The notes under the pieces were generated by a model. The model searched no databases. It was given only the letters and a program-made list of their open reading frames with translations, and was not told the origin of the DNA. A stretch of DNA of 64,000 nt from assembly GCF_900117445.1 (NCBI RefSeq), contig NZ_FPEJ01000001.1:362501-426500 (forward strand). Reading direction: 5' to 3'. The position numbers were made by a program, and so were the translations under genes. This document shows, piece by piece, positions 17,076 to 25,308 of this stretch; within the stretch, counting starts at the first letter, position 1; every line of letters begins with the position of its first letter. This stretch comes from Hyphomicrobium sp. NDB2Meth4 (GTDB taxonomy: Bacteria > Pseudomonadota > Alphaproteobacteria > Rhizobiales > Hyphomicrobiaceae).

Positions 17076-18359
17076 TCAGCCCGGTTTGGAGACTTCAACT
17101 TTCTGGCCGGGCAACTCCACGCGGACAGTATCGAGATGGGCATCGCGCAGAGCAGGAAAGAGCTTCGCCCAGATACCCGTCAGCGCAATCGATCCCACGC
17201 CCCCGAAGATCGCCGCCCCGACCGGACCCAGAAAACGCGCCGCAACTCCGCTCTCGAATTCCCCAAGTTCGTTCGACGCGCTGATGAAGAGGCTGGACAC
17301 CGCCGTCACGCGTCCCCGCATCGGATCGGGCGTCACAATCTGAATGAGGCTCTGCCGCACGAACACCGATACGGCATCAGCAGCCCCCAAAATTGCAAGT
17401 GCCACCATCGATATCGACACCCATGTCGACACTGCGAATATGATGGTCGCGAACCCGTAGATCGCGACTGATACCAGCATCCAGAACCCGGCATTTCGCT
17501 GGATCGGACGCGTGCTCAGCGCCAATGCCATCAACCCGCCGCCAATCGCAGGCCCCGAGCGCAACAAACCAAACCCGTCCGGACCGATGTGCAGCACGTC
17601 ACGCGCGAACACCGGCAGCAGTGCCGTCACCCCGCCCAGCAGCACCGCAAACAGATCCAGCGATATGGCGCCGAATACGATCTTGTTCGACCATACGTAG
17701 GATAGCCCTTCCGCGATCAACTTCAGACGGCCACCGCCCTTATGGTCCGGCTTCGTGTTTGCGGTTATCAGCGATACGGCAACTGCAGCACACAGATAGA
17801 GCGCGGCCGCCGTCGCATAGGATGCCGGTACAGAAACGGCGCACAGCACGCCACCGAGCCACGGCCCGATCACCATGCCCGTCTGCATTGCCAGCGTATT
17901 CCAGCCGATGGCACGCGGCAGGATCTCGCGCGGCACCAACATCGGCCCAAGCGACGCCGACGCGGGCATCGTGAAGGCACGCCCCACGCCGAACAAAGCC
18001 GCGATAGAGAAAATGGCTAAAATGCTTGGATGCTGCGCGGCCGCGTTGAACGCCAGCCCTGCCGAGCAGCCGAGCTGCAGCACGCAGCACGCGATCAGTA
18101 TCTTACGTCGATCGTACCGATCTGCCGTCTCGCCGGCGAGCAGCACGAACGCGAACATCGGCACGAACTGGACGAGCCCGATCATGCCGACGAGGAACGA
18201 GCTGTAGGCAACCGTGTGCTCCAGCCGCGCCACGGAATAGACCTGCCAACCCAGCGTGACGCTCTGCGTGAGCATTGCCACGGTCGACAGGAACCGCCCC
18301 GTCAGCAGCAGGGTGAAATCAGGGTATTTGCGAAAGGGCAGAACGTTGTCTTGACTCAT
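17076..18359 (-). CDS. MFS transporter, EntS-like (MFS_3)
   Basis: A 427-residue inner-membrane protein with about 12 hydrophobic segments. The loop AGETADRYDRRKIL after segment 2 is the MFS signature; the start FRKYPDFTLLLTGRFLSTVA and the overall pattern resemble the EntS/enterobactin-exporter branch (MFS_3). The substrate is unknown and no siderophore genes are nearby. The ATG at 18359 (MSQDNVLPFRKY) was chosen over one 15 codons earlier on family grounds. Confidence 0.85.
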   Translation of the reverse strand: MSQDNVLPFRKYPDFTLLLTGRFLSTVAMLTQSVTLGWQVYSVARLEHTVAYSSFLVGMIGLVQFVPMFAFVLLAGETADRYDRRKILIACCVLQLGCSAGLAFNAAAQHPSILAIFSIAALFGVGRAFTMPASASLGPMLVPREILPRAIGWNTLAMQTGMVIGPWLGGVLCAVSVPASYATAAALYLCAAVAVSLITANTKPDHKGGGRLKLIAEGLSYVWSNKIVFGAISLDLFAVLLGGVTALLPVFARDVLHIGPDGFGLLRSGPAIGGGLMALALSTRPIQRNAGFWMLVSVAIYGFATIIFAVSTWVSISMVALAILGAADAVSVFVRQSLIQIVTPDPMRGRVTAVSSLFISASNELGEFESGVAARFLGPVGAAIFGGVGSIALTGIWAKLFPALRDAHLDTVRVELPGQKVEVSKPG

Positions 18360-18539
18360 GAAGGTCGCGATCCGGGTCGCGCAGACGCCAATTGGTCGGC
18401 GCATTAGCCCGGCTTCTATGGCACCGGAGGTTCGCGGTCACCTGTAGAATGAAGCTACAGCGCTAGCGCGCTCGCAGTGTCGCAGGGGCTTAAGCGTCAC
18501 GCTGGCGGGACGCCTTTCGGGAGTTACGTCCTGGTAGCG

Positions 18540-18884
18540 TCAGGGCGTTTTTGCCGGGGCCTTCTCTTCGCCGCCGTGCAGGAAATAGTAGATGCTCGTA
18601 ATTTCCTCGGGCGAGAACTGAATCTGCGGCATGTCGCGATGGCGCGAGCCGACACCGTCCGCCAGTTCCATTTCCAGTTCTTCGTTCGGCCACGCACCCA
18701 GCACCACCGACAGGTTGGGCGCCTGCTTCAACGGACTCTTCTGATCGCCCACGACACCGTGGCATCGCCCGCAGTTCTGCTCCAGCAGCGCCTGGCCCTT
18801 CTCCGCTTCCGTTTTGACATCAGCTGCCGCCACGCACACGCAGCCGCTCACCACCACCATGCCCAGCGCAACGACCCAACGCAT
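18540..18884 (-). CDS. class I cytochrome c, small
   Basis: A 114-residue exported c-type cytochrome. After an N-terminal hydrophobic segment comes a heme-binding CGRCH motif near residue 40, and a probable methionine ligand in SRHRDMPQIQFS, followed by the closing helix EEITSIYYFLHG. The sequence VVSGC in the signal region could be a lipobox, so it may be membrane-anchored. It should carry electrons in the periplasm; no partner oxidoreductase is adjacent. Start chosen at MRWVVALG because GGAGGAGG lies just upstream. Confidence 0.88.
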   Translation of the reverse strand: MRWVVALGMVVVSGCVCVAAADVKTEAEKGQALLEQNCGRCHGVVGDQKSPLKQAPNLSVVLGAWPNEELEMELADGVGSRHRDMPQIQFSPEEITSIYYFLHGGEEKAPAKTP

Positions 18885-19161
18885 CCTCGCCTCCTCCAGC
18901 CGTGCGAGCACTCGTAGCCCGCTAAAGACTATATCAAGCCGCTACTGATGACGATGTAGGCAACCACGCCGGGGCGCAGATGCCCGGCTGCGGCTTGCCC
19001 CGGGCAGGATGTCCGCACACGCGTGACGGACCTCAATAAAGAAATGCGGATTGCGGCAGAGCAACACACGCAACCAGCGATATATCCATGCTAGAGTTTG
19101 CCCGCGCTTCGGGACAATGTGAATTAAATCTCGCCGACCTAGCAATGACTGAGTTGTATCC

Positions 19162-19584
19162 GTGACGATTTCCGAGTCGAGAGCTGCACAAGTTCTATAT
19201 GCAGCGCATGAGATCTGGAACAGGCGCGACCTCGCTGCCCTCCTCGAGCTCTTCGACGACGACATGATCTATTGGAGCAACGTCGGCACCGCGAGCGCCG
19301 AAACCGTTCTGCATGGCAAGGCGGACTTCCTCGCCTTCCTCAACGGCCTACAGCATATGGAAGGGCTGTCCGTCCCGCATAGCTTCCGCTTCAGAGACGG
19401 TGTCGCCACGGCGAATGCCGAGTTCTACCTGCGGGACCACCGCAGCGGCTATTCGCACTCGGGCACCTTCCGGCAGGTGCTGACCTTCCGCGGACACCGC
19501 ATTCTGCGTATGGACGAATATCACGATGCCGCGGCGCTATCCTCGTTCCTCGCCCTGCTCGATAGCGAAGCCTCGGAGCCTTAA
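19162..19584 (+). CDS. SnoaL-like (NTF2-fold) protein
   Basis: A 140-residue cone-shaped NTF2-fold protein: an N-terminal helix (AAHEIWNRRDLAALLELFDDDMIYWS), then the beta sheet ending with FRGHRILRMDEYHDAAALSSFLALL. The family includes polyketide cyclases, isomerases and many unknowns; no catalytic pair can be assigned. The GTG start is supported by alignment with a paralogue at 54710-55156 of the same N-terminal length. A six-codon frame (ATG at 19145) ends overlapping this GTG. Confidence 0.75.
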   Translation: MTISESRAAQVLYAAHEIWNRRDLAALLELFDDDMIYWSNVGTASAETVLHGKADFLAFLNGLQHMEGLSVPHSFRFRDGVATANAEFYLRDHRSGYSHSGTFRQVLTFRGHRILRMDEYHDAAALSSFLALLDSEASEP

Positions 19585-19608
19585 CTCCCCACCCCATCGA
19601 TGGTGAGG

Positions 19609-19685
19609 TGGTACCACCTCCCGGGCTCGAACCGGGGACCTCTAGATCCACAATCTAGCGCTCTAACCAACTGAGCTAAGGCGGC
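19609..19685 (-). tRNA. tRNA-His (anticodon GTG)
   Basis: On the minus strand a full cloverleaf: acceptor GCCGCCT with AGGTGGT, D arm TAGCTCAGTTGGTTAGAGC, anticodon stem CTAGA/TCTAG enclosing loop TTGTGGA (anticodon GTG), T arm CCCGGTTCGAGCCCGGG, discriminator A and encoded CCA. The base at -1 is T, so the usual extra G at -1 and C73 of tRNA-His are absent, a known trait of one large alphaproteobacterial clade. Confidence 0.97.
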
Positions 19686-19898
19686 ACGCCAGCAACATCA
19701 CGGACTTAGGTCACCCCACGGCGAAATGTCAATTCCGTGGGCACCCCGCCCGATGCGGCAAGGGGGCATCCGATTGAGCCCGGCAGAACGGCCGAGCCTG
19801 GGATACCCGCAGGAGCGCTCAAATACAGCGGCGAACCGGCCAACGCAAGGCGCAGGGTTGGCATTTTTGCGCCACCCCGCACACCAGGCGATCGGAAC

Positions 19899-20270
19899 TT
19901 ATCGGTTCTGCGCCTTTTGCGCCGCCTCTGCCACCAGCCGCCCTAGAATATGCGCCTGATGCGCAAACGCCTGCATCTGCTTTTGTGCGTAACGCTGCTG
20001 AATCTCAATATACTCTTTGAGATCCCGCGCCCGCGACAATTCTGTAGCGAAGGCAAAGTTCGCCTGGATGTTTTGCTCCGCGAACTTCGACATCTGCGAC
20101 TGCATCTCCACCGCGCTGGAGGTCATCGCCCCCTGCGACGCCGACACCGTGTCTTGCACCTTGCGCGCCATGTCGACAAATTGGTTGTAGGCACTCCGAG
20201 CCTGCTCGACGTTACGCTCGGCGAGTTCGCGGACCGCCTCCGGGAACTCGAACTGCGGCTTGTCGGACAT
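19899..20270 (-). CDS. phasin family protein
   Basis: A 123-residue, almost wholly helical, amphipathic protein (EAVRELAERNVEQARSAYNQF, then QNIQANFAFATELSRARDLKEYIEIQQRYAQKQM), the pattern of the phasin_2 family. Phasins coat polyhydroxyalkanoate granules and steer their size and number. No PHA synthase or depolymerase is near. An A/G-rich ribosome site (GGAG) precedes the ATG. Confidence 0.88.
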   Translation of the reverse strand: MSDKPQFEFPEAVRELAERNVEQARSAYNQFVDMARKVQDTVSASQGAMTSSAVEMQSQMSKFAEQNIQANFAFATELSRARDLKEYIEIQQRYAQKQMQAFAHQAHILGRLVAEAAQKAQNR

Positions 20271-20457
20271 CGAAGGTCTCCTCCTGGGGCCAGGATGGTT
20301 ATAACGCCCGCTCCTGGTTTTCGGGCAGCGGCGATTATAGCGCGATCCGCCATCGAACGGACGTGAAATGAATGTGGATACCGCGACCCACCGAACCGAG
20401 CGCGTGGACGGAACCGGCTCAGCACGCTAACAGATTTAAAGCCTTGGTGTTTCGCCC

Positions 20458-21729
20458 ATGCAGTTAGACGGCCCACGCGCTTCGCTGCCTACGACAGCCG
20501 CCGGTGCCGCTCAGGCGCTCGCTGCCTGTGCTGATCCCGCTTGGATCATCGATCCTGCCAAGGGCCGCGTGCTTGCCGCCAACCCCGCAGGAGCCGCGCG
20601 CCTGGGACTTCATCCCGACGCCGCCTCCGGCACGCTCGACGCAGCCATGCCCGGACTCGTACGTCTTCGCGCCATGGTGCGGGAGTCTTTGGCCGATGGT
20701 CGACGCGAACCCCTCGTCTTCTGGACCGCATACGGAGCTGAAAACCTCGTTTGCGACGTTGCGAGCCTCCCCGAAGCGGCCAACACGCCCGATCTGGTGC
20801 TCGTCAGCCTGGCTTCGGGCGCGCGCAGGCGCCTTTTGCCGGCGCCAGCCGGAACTTCCGCGCCAGCTCTCCCGCCGCCGGTCACGCCAACGCCCGACGA
20901 CGCCGCGACCATGACCAGGATCGCCGCGGCCATCCGCAACGGCTTTTCCGCCGGCCGTAGCACCGATGAAGCGCCTCCCGACGCCGACCTCGAAGGCGAT
21001 GCTTCGACCCGCGACCCTCGTTCAGCCCAGGTGTCCAAGCTCGCCCACGAATTGCGCACGCCCTTGAGCGCCATAGCGGTGGCAGCAGAAATTATGAAGG
21101 ACCAGCGCTTCGGTCCCATCGAGAACGAGCGCTACCTCACCTACACGTCTGATATCCACGATAATGCCCGCCACGCACTGGCGCTGATCGAGCGCCTCCT
21201 CGGCGACAAATCCGCCGACGATGCGGAATCCGCGGGAAATGCCACCGAGCTCGACCTCAATGTCCTCGCGGAGGCGTCTGTCTCTGCTCTGAAGCCGCTT
21301 GCCGACGAAGCTGGCCTCAACCTCGTCTGCGAATTCCACCGCGAGCTGCCTCAAGTCAAAGCTGACGGCACCACCATCAAGCAGATCCTCTTCAACCTCA
21401 TCTCCAACGCCATCAAGTTCACGCCGCGCGGTGGAGATGTGCGTGTCGTCACCGGCCTCGGCTTTGACAGATCAGTCTTCATCGCTGTCCAGGACACTGG
21501 CGTCGGCATGACGAACGAGGCGATTACCACTGCTCTCAACGCAGAAGTCCCCGCTCATCCTCAACGCAAGGAAGCAGGCGGACACGGCATTGGGTTGCCG
21601 CTGGCGCGCGATCTTGCCAAGTCGAATGGCGCTCGACTGGAAATCGACAGCCAACGAGGTGAAGGCACGGCCGTAGCACTCGTCTTTCCACGCGACAGAG
21701 TCGCCGCACGTGCTCCTGTTTCAAATTAG
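20458..21729 (+). CDS. PAS-domain sensor histidine kinase (cytoplasmic)
   Basis: A 423-residue kinase with no transmembrane segment. Residues about 15-110 form a PAS-like sensor (ADPAWIIDPAKGRVLAANPAG), followed by a proline-rich linker, the HisKA phospho-acceptor HELRTPLSAIAVAAEIM near residue 197, and the ATPase domain (NLISNAIKFT, DTGVGM, GGHGIGLPLARDLAKSNG). The phospho-acceptor segment with FGPIENERYLTY is of the PleC/DivJ-like type common in alphaproteobacteria. No cognate regulator is adjacent. Its stop codon overlaps the iron box described at 21726. Confidence 0.9.
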   Translation: MQLDGPRASLPTTAAGAAQALAACADPAWIIDPAKGRVLAANPAGAARLGLHPDAASGTLDAAMPGLVRLRAMVRESLADGRREPLVFWTAYGAENLVCDVASLPEAANTPDLVLVSLASGARRRLLPAPAGTSAPALPPPVTPTPDDAATMTRIAAAIRNGFSAGRSTDEAPPDADLEGDASTRDPRSAQVSKLAHELRTPLSAIAVAAEIMKDQRFGPIENERYLTYTSDIHDNARHALALIERLLGDKSADDAESAGNATELDLNVLAEASVSALKPLADEAGLNLVCEFHRELPQVKADGTTIKQILFNLISNAIKFTPRGGDVRVVTGLGFDRSVFIAVQDTGVGMTNEAITTALNAEVPAHPQRKEAGGHGIGLPLARDLAKSNGARLEIDSQRGEGTAVALVFPRDRVAARAPVSN

Positions 21730-21740
21730 ACGATTTCTAA
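21726..21740. promoter_or_regulatory. Irr-box (ICE)-like palindrome upstream of the iron uptake operon
   Basis: TTAGACGATTTCTAA, flanked by A and T to give ATTAGA-N5-TCTAAT. It differs by one base from the ICE motif as I recall it (TTAGAA-N3-TTCTAA), the binding site of the Fur-family regulator Irr. It lies 136 bases before the iron-binding protein gene, and irr itself is in the window at 39975-40427. Confidence 0.55.
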
Positions 21741-21875
21741 TCTATTGGCATTGCTCGCAGTTTTGTTGACGGCCGATGCGACAGCGCGTTAGGGATGATG
21801 TTCCGCGGCGCACCAATCGGCCGCTATTCAATTCGCCCATACCGGGGCCTTGAACCCCGACTATCGGAGCTCGCG

Positions 21876-22913
21876 ATGCGTTTTCTCTGCGCCCCTTTGC
21901 GCAATGCGGCCTGTGCCGCTCTCCTTGCCATCGTTGGCGCGACATCGGCCGCCGCCACCGGCGAGGTCAACATCTACTCGTACCGCGAGCCGGGCCTCAT
22001 CAATCCGCTTCTCAAGGCCTTCACCAAAGAGACTGGCATCAAGACCAACGTGGTCTTCGCCACCAACGGTCTTATCGAGCGCCTCGCTGCCGAAGGCCGT
22101 AACAGCCCCGCTGATCTGCTGCTCACGAACGAGTCTGGCCTGCTGCTGCAGGCCGTCGGCGCCGGCGTGACACAGCCCGTCAACTCCGCCGTCCTCGACA
22201 AGGAAATTCCAGCCAGCTTGCGCGACGCCGACAATCGCTGGTTCGGCCTCACCAAGCGCGCCCGCGTCGTCTACGCGTCCAAGGATCGGGTGAAGCAGGA
22301 CACGATCACCTACGAGGAACTGGCCGACCCGAAGTGGCGCGGCAAGATCTGCATCCGCTCGGGCCAGCATACCTACAACGTCGCCCTCATCGCATCGATG
22401 ATCGCCCACCACGGCGAGGAGTACACCGAGAAGTGGCTCAGCGGCCTCAAGGACAATCTCGCCCGCCGCCCGGCCGGCGGTGACCGCGAGGGCGTGCGCG
22501 ACGTGCAGGCCGGCCTCTGCGATATCGCGATCGGCAATACCTACTACATGGCAGCGATGCTGAAGAACCCGGACCAGAAGGGCTGGGCCGAGGCCGTGCG
22601 CATCATCTTCCCGAACACCGCCGACCGCGGCAGCCACGTCAACGTTTCCGGCATGGCGATGACCGCCAACGCGCCGAACAAAGACAACGCGCTGCGTCTG
22701 ATGGAATACCTCGCTTCCCCCGAAGCGCAGCGCATCTACGCAGAGGCCAACGGCGAATATCCAGTGGTCGAGGGCGTGCCTGCCTCCGACCTCGTGAAGA
22801 GCTGGGGACCACTCAAGTCTGATCCACTGCCACTCACCAAGATCGCAGCACTGCGCAAGAAAGCTTCCGAACTCGTCGACCGCGTCCAATTCGATCAGGG
22901 GCCAACCAACTGA
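21876..22913 (+). CDS. iron(III) ABC transporter, periplasmic binding protein (FbpA-like)
   Basis: A 345-residue exported protein: signal peptide MRFLCAPLRNAACAALLAIV ending near ATA, then GEVNIYSYREPGLINPLLKAF, the typical opening of the FbpA/FutA iron-binding family. NTYYMAAML carries the paired tyrosines that ligate ferric iron in this family. It should capture iron(III) in the periplasm and deliver it to the permease two genes on. The start was moved 27 codons in to MRFLC, where CGGAG precedes the ATG. The stop overlaps the next start (ATGA). Confidence 0.93.
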   Translation: MRFLCAPLRNAACAALLAIVGATSAAATGEVNIYSYREPGLINPLLKAFTKETGIKTNVVFATNGLIERLAAEGRNSPADLLLTNESGLLLQAVGAGVTQPVNSAVLDKEIPASLRDADNRWFGLTKRARVVYASKDRVKQDTITYEELADPKWRGKICIRSGQHTYNVALIASMIAHHGEEYTEKWLSGLKDNLARRPAGGDREGVRDVQAGLCDIAIGNTYYMAAMLKNPDQKGWAEAVRIIFPNTADRGSHVNVSGMAMTANAPNKDNALRLMEYLASPEAQRIYAEANGEYPVVEGVPASDLVKSWGPLKSDPLPLTKIAALRKKASELVDRVQFDQGPTN

Positions 22914-23440
22914 TGTCTGAGATCGACACCTTCCAGAAGGTCCGCTCGTCCCGCGACTTCGCGGTGCCCGCGGCTGCCATGCTTCCCGCCGCCGAGCGTC
23001 TCGTCGGTGTGGGATTTCGTTGTTGGCTGCAGGGCTTCCAGACCAGCGACATCGGATGCTGGGAGCTGGCATGGGAGGAATTCTCCCGCGCTGTCGGCCA
23101 GCAGGCGGCAAAACCGCTGATGACCGAACTCGCCTGCTGGGTGCGCGCGGTGCAGGACTCAGCCGAGCGCCGCATCGAGGTGTTTCCAGCCCAGTCTCGC
23201 CGCTTCTGCCGCGATGAGTGCCTCGCCATCTCGATGGTCGCTGCTTGCCAGCACTCGACCTGCCCTGCCTTCCGCGCCTGCGCCATTGCGCTGCTTGGCT
23301 GCGATGACGTCGAAGAAGCCATCGAAGGTGCAGAGGGCTTTGCCCGCCGCCTCAAGGAAGCAGGTCAGATCCTCTCGCCCGGCACCGTGTTCATGGGCGC
23401 CAGCTTGGTGACACCCGGCCCGCGCCCCACGCTCTGCTGA
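22913..23440 (+). CDS. cysteine-rich protein in iron uptake operon, unknown
   Basis: A 175-residue soluble protein with no recognised domain and no signal peptide. It has about ten cysteines, most in the second half (RRFCRDECLAISMVAACQH, then STCPAFRACAIALLGC, and a C-terminal Cys). The regular CxxxC and CxxxxC spacing suggests a metal or iron-sulfur site. Its start overlaps the stop of the iron-binding protein gene (ATGA) and it precedes the permease gene, so a role in iron handling is a fair inference. Confidence 0.75.
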   Translation: MSEIDTFQKVRSSRDFAVPAAAMLPAAERLVGVGFRCWLQGFQTSDIGCWELAWEEFSRAVGQQAAKPLMTELACWVRAVQDSAERRIEVFPAQSRRFCRDECLAISMVAACQHSTCPAFRACAIALLGCDDVEEAIEGAEGFARRLKEAGQILSPGTVFMGASLVTPGPRPTLC

Positions 23441-23503
23441 GCCGCAAACCTTGCTAAAATTGTCGTCGCACGCCCCGAACGCTGACGGAAAGCGCCGCAG
23501 CCG

Positions 23504-25276
23504 ATGAGCGTGCGAGATCCCGAGCCGATAGTTTCGACAGCGCCTTCCGCCTCGCTCGGCGACGCGACATTCAGCTTTGCCAACCTGCCTGCGAGGGTGA
23601 AGGCATGGCATCATCGCCGCCGCGTATCGCCCGGCTGGACGATCATCGTCGCCGTCATTTTGACTATCGTCGCTCTGCCGATCGCCACAGTCGTGCTGCT
23701 GGCGCTGACGCCGACAGATAATATCTGGCCGCACCTCGTTTCGACCGTCCTGCCCGGCTCCGTTGCGCGCACGCTCCTGCTCTCTGGCGGCGTCGCCGCT
23801 GTCACCTTCGCCATCGGCACCGCCACCGCATGGCTCGTCACCATGTATCGCTTCCCGGGCCGCAACCTGCTCGACCGCCTGCTCGTGCTACCACTGGCCG
23901 TGCCGACGTACATCGTCGCCTACTGCTACGTTGAGCTGCTCGACTACGCCGGTCCCATCCAGACGCAGCTTCGCGCGACATTCGGCTTCACCACAGCGGC
24001 CGACTATTGGTTTCCGCATGTGCGCTCTATCGGCGGCGCCATCTTCATCTTCTCGTCGGTGCTCTATCCCTACGTCTACCTCACCGCGCGCGCGAGCTTC
24101 GCCCAGCAATCGGTGTGTGTGCTCGAAGTCGCCCGCACACTTGGCCGCACGCCGCTCGCAGCCTTCGCCGACGTTGCCTTGCCGATGGCGCGCCCGGCGA
24201 TCGCGGCTGGCGTCGCGCTCGTCATCATGGAGTGCCTAAACGATCTGGGTGCCGTGCAGTATCTCGGCGTCGATACGCTGTCGGCCAGCATCTATTCGAC
24301 TTGGGTACAGCGCTCCAACATCGGCGGCGCAGCTCAGATCGCAACGGTCATGCTGCTGCTCCTTGCCGTCCTTCTCGCTGCAGAGCGCAAGCTACGCGGC
24401 GGCGCGCGAACCCATCACACAACCGGCCGCTACCGCGCCATTCCCTTTCAGGAACTGGAAGGATGGAAGGGCGTCACTGCCGCTGCGCTTGCGTCGCTGC
24501 CGTTCGTATTCGGCTTCATCGTACCGCTAGGCGTCATCGTCCCCGATGCCGCCACACACCTCGACAATGCGATATCGAGCGGCTTCCTCCCCGCCGCCGG
24601 CAACACGCTTCTGCTCGCGACCATGGCCGCCATCGCGACCGTCGCCCTTTCCCTGATGCTCGGCTATGCGCGCCGCATTGCGGGCAATCGTTTCACCAGT
24701 TCAGCCGCGCGTTTGTCCGCCCTCGGCTACGCCATACCGGGCACCGTGCTCGCCATCGGTCTGCTGCTTCCGCTCGCCGGCATCGACAATCGCGTCGATG
24801 AATTCGTGCGCACCACATTCGGCGTGTCGACCGGCCTGATCCTGTCGGGCTCGCTGTTCGCCATCACGCTCGCCTACATCATCCGCTTCCTCGCCGTTGC
24901 CTTGGCGCCCATCGAAGCCGGCCTGGAGCGCGTATCGACAAACCTGGACGCCGCCGCGCGCACGCTGGGCGAAACTGCCCTCTCCTCCTTGTGGCGTGTG
25001 CACCTGCCGCTGCTTGCAGCCCCGCTCGGCGCCGCCGCACTGCTGGTATTCGTCGATTGCATGAAGGAGTTGCCAGCGACGCTGCTGCTGCGCCCCTTCA
25101 ACTTCGAAACTCTGGCAACGAGTGTCTACTCACTCGCTTCCATCGAGCAGCTCGAGCAGGCCTCACTCGCCGCGCTCACCATCGTCGCCGTCGGGCTCGT
25201 GCCTGTGCTGCTGCTGCACGAGGCCATCGCTGGCGGACGGCCCGGCAGCCGCGCTGGCAGCCACCCCGCCCATTAA
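23504..25276 (+). CDS. iron(III) ABC transporter permease, two-domain (FbpB-like)
   Basis: A 590-residue inner-membrane protein made of two fused ABC permease halves, about 12 segments in all. Each half has the EAA-type loop that docks the ATPase: LEVARTLGRTPLAAFADVALP near residue 208 and LDAAARTLGETALSSLWRVHL near residue 485. This fused form is usual for FbpB iron transporters. The ATPase subunit gene (fbpC) is not next to it, so the ATPase must be encoded elsewhere. Ends 32 bases from a convergent gene. Confidence 0.93.
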   Translation: MSVRDPEPIVSTAPSASLGDATFSFANLPARVKAWHHRRRVSPGWTIIVAVILTIVALPIATVVLLALTPTDNIWPHLVSTVLPGSVARTLLLSGGVAAVTFAIGTATAWLVTMYRFPGRNLLDRLLVLPLAVPTYIVAYCYVELLDYAGPIQTQLRATFGFTTAADYWFPHVRSIGGAIFIFSSVLYPYVYLTARASFAQQSVCVLEVARTLGRTPLAAFADVALPMARPAIAAGVALVIMECLNDLGAVQYLGVDTLSASIYSTWVQRSNIGGAAQIATVMLLLLAVLLAAERKLRGGARTHHTTGRYRAIPFQELEGWKGVTAAALASLPFVFGFIVPLGVIVPDAATHLDNAISSGFLPAAGNTLLLATMAAIATVALSLMLGYARRIAGNRFTSSAARLSALGYAIPGTVLAIGLLLPLAGIDNRVDEFVRTTFGVSTGLILSGSLFAITLAYIIRFLAVALAPIEAGLERVSTNLDAAARTLGETALSSLWRVHLPLLAAPLGAAALLVFVDCMKELPATLLLRPFNFETLATSVYSLASIEQLEQASLAALTIVAVGLVPVLLLHEAIAGGRPGSRAGSHPAH

Positions 25277-25308
25277 GTCGGCACCGCACGACCATCGCGC
25301 GCGTCATT

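Noticed and set aside
17076-18359. Siderophore export locus
   Set aside because: The MFS protein resembles EntS, but no siderophore synthesis or receptor gene is near, so the substrate cannot be claimed.
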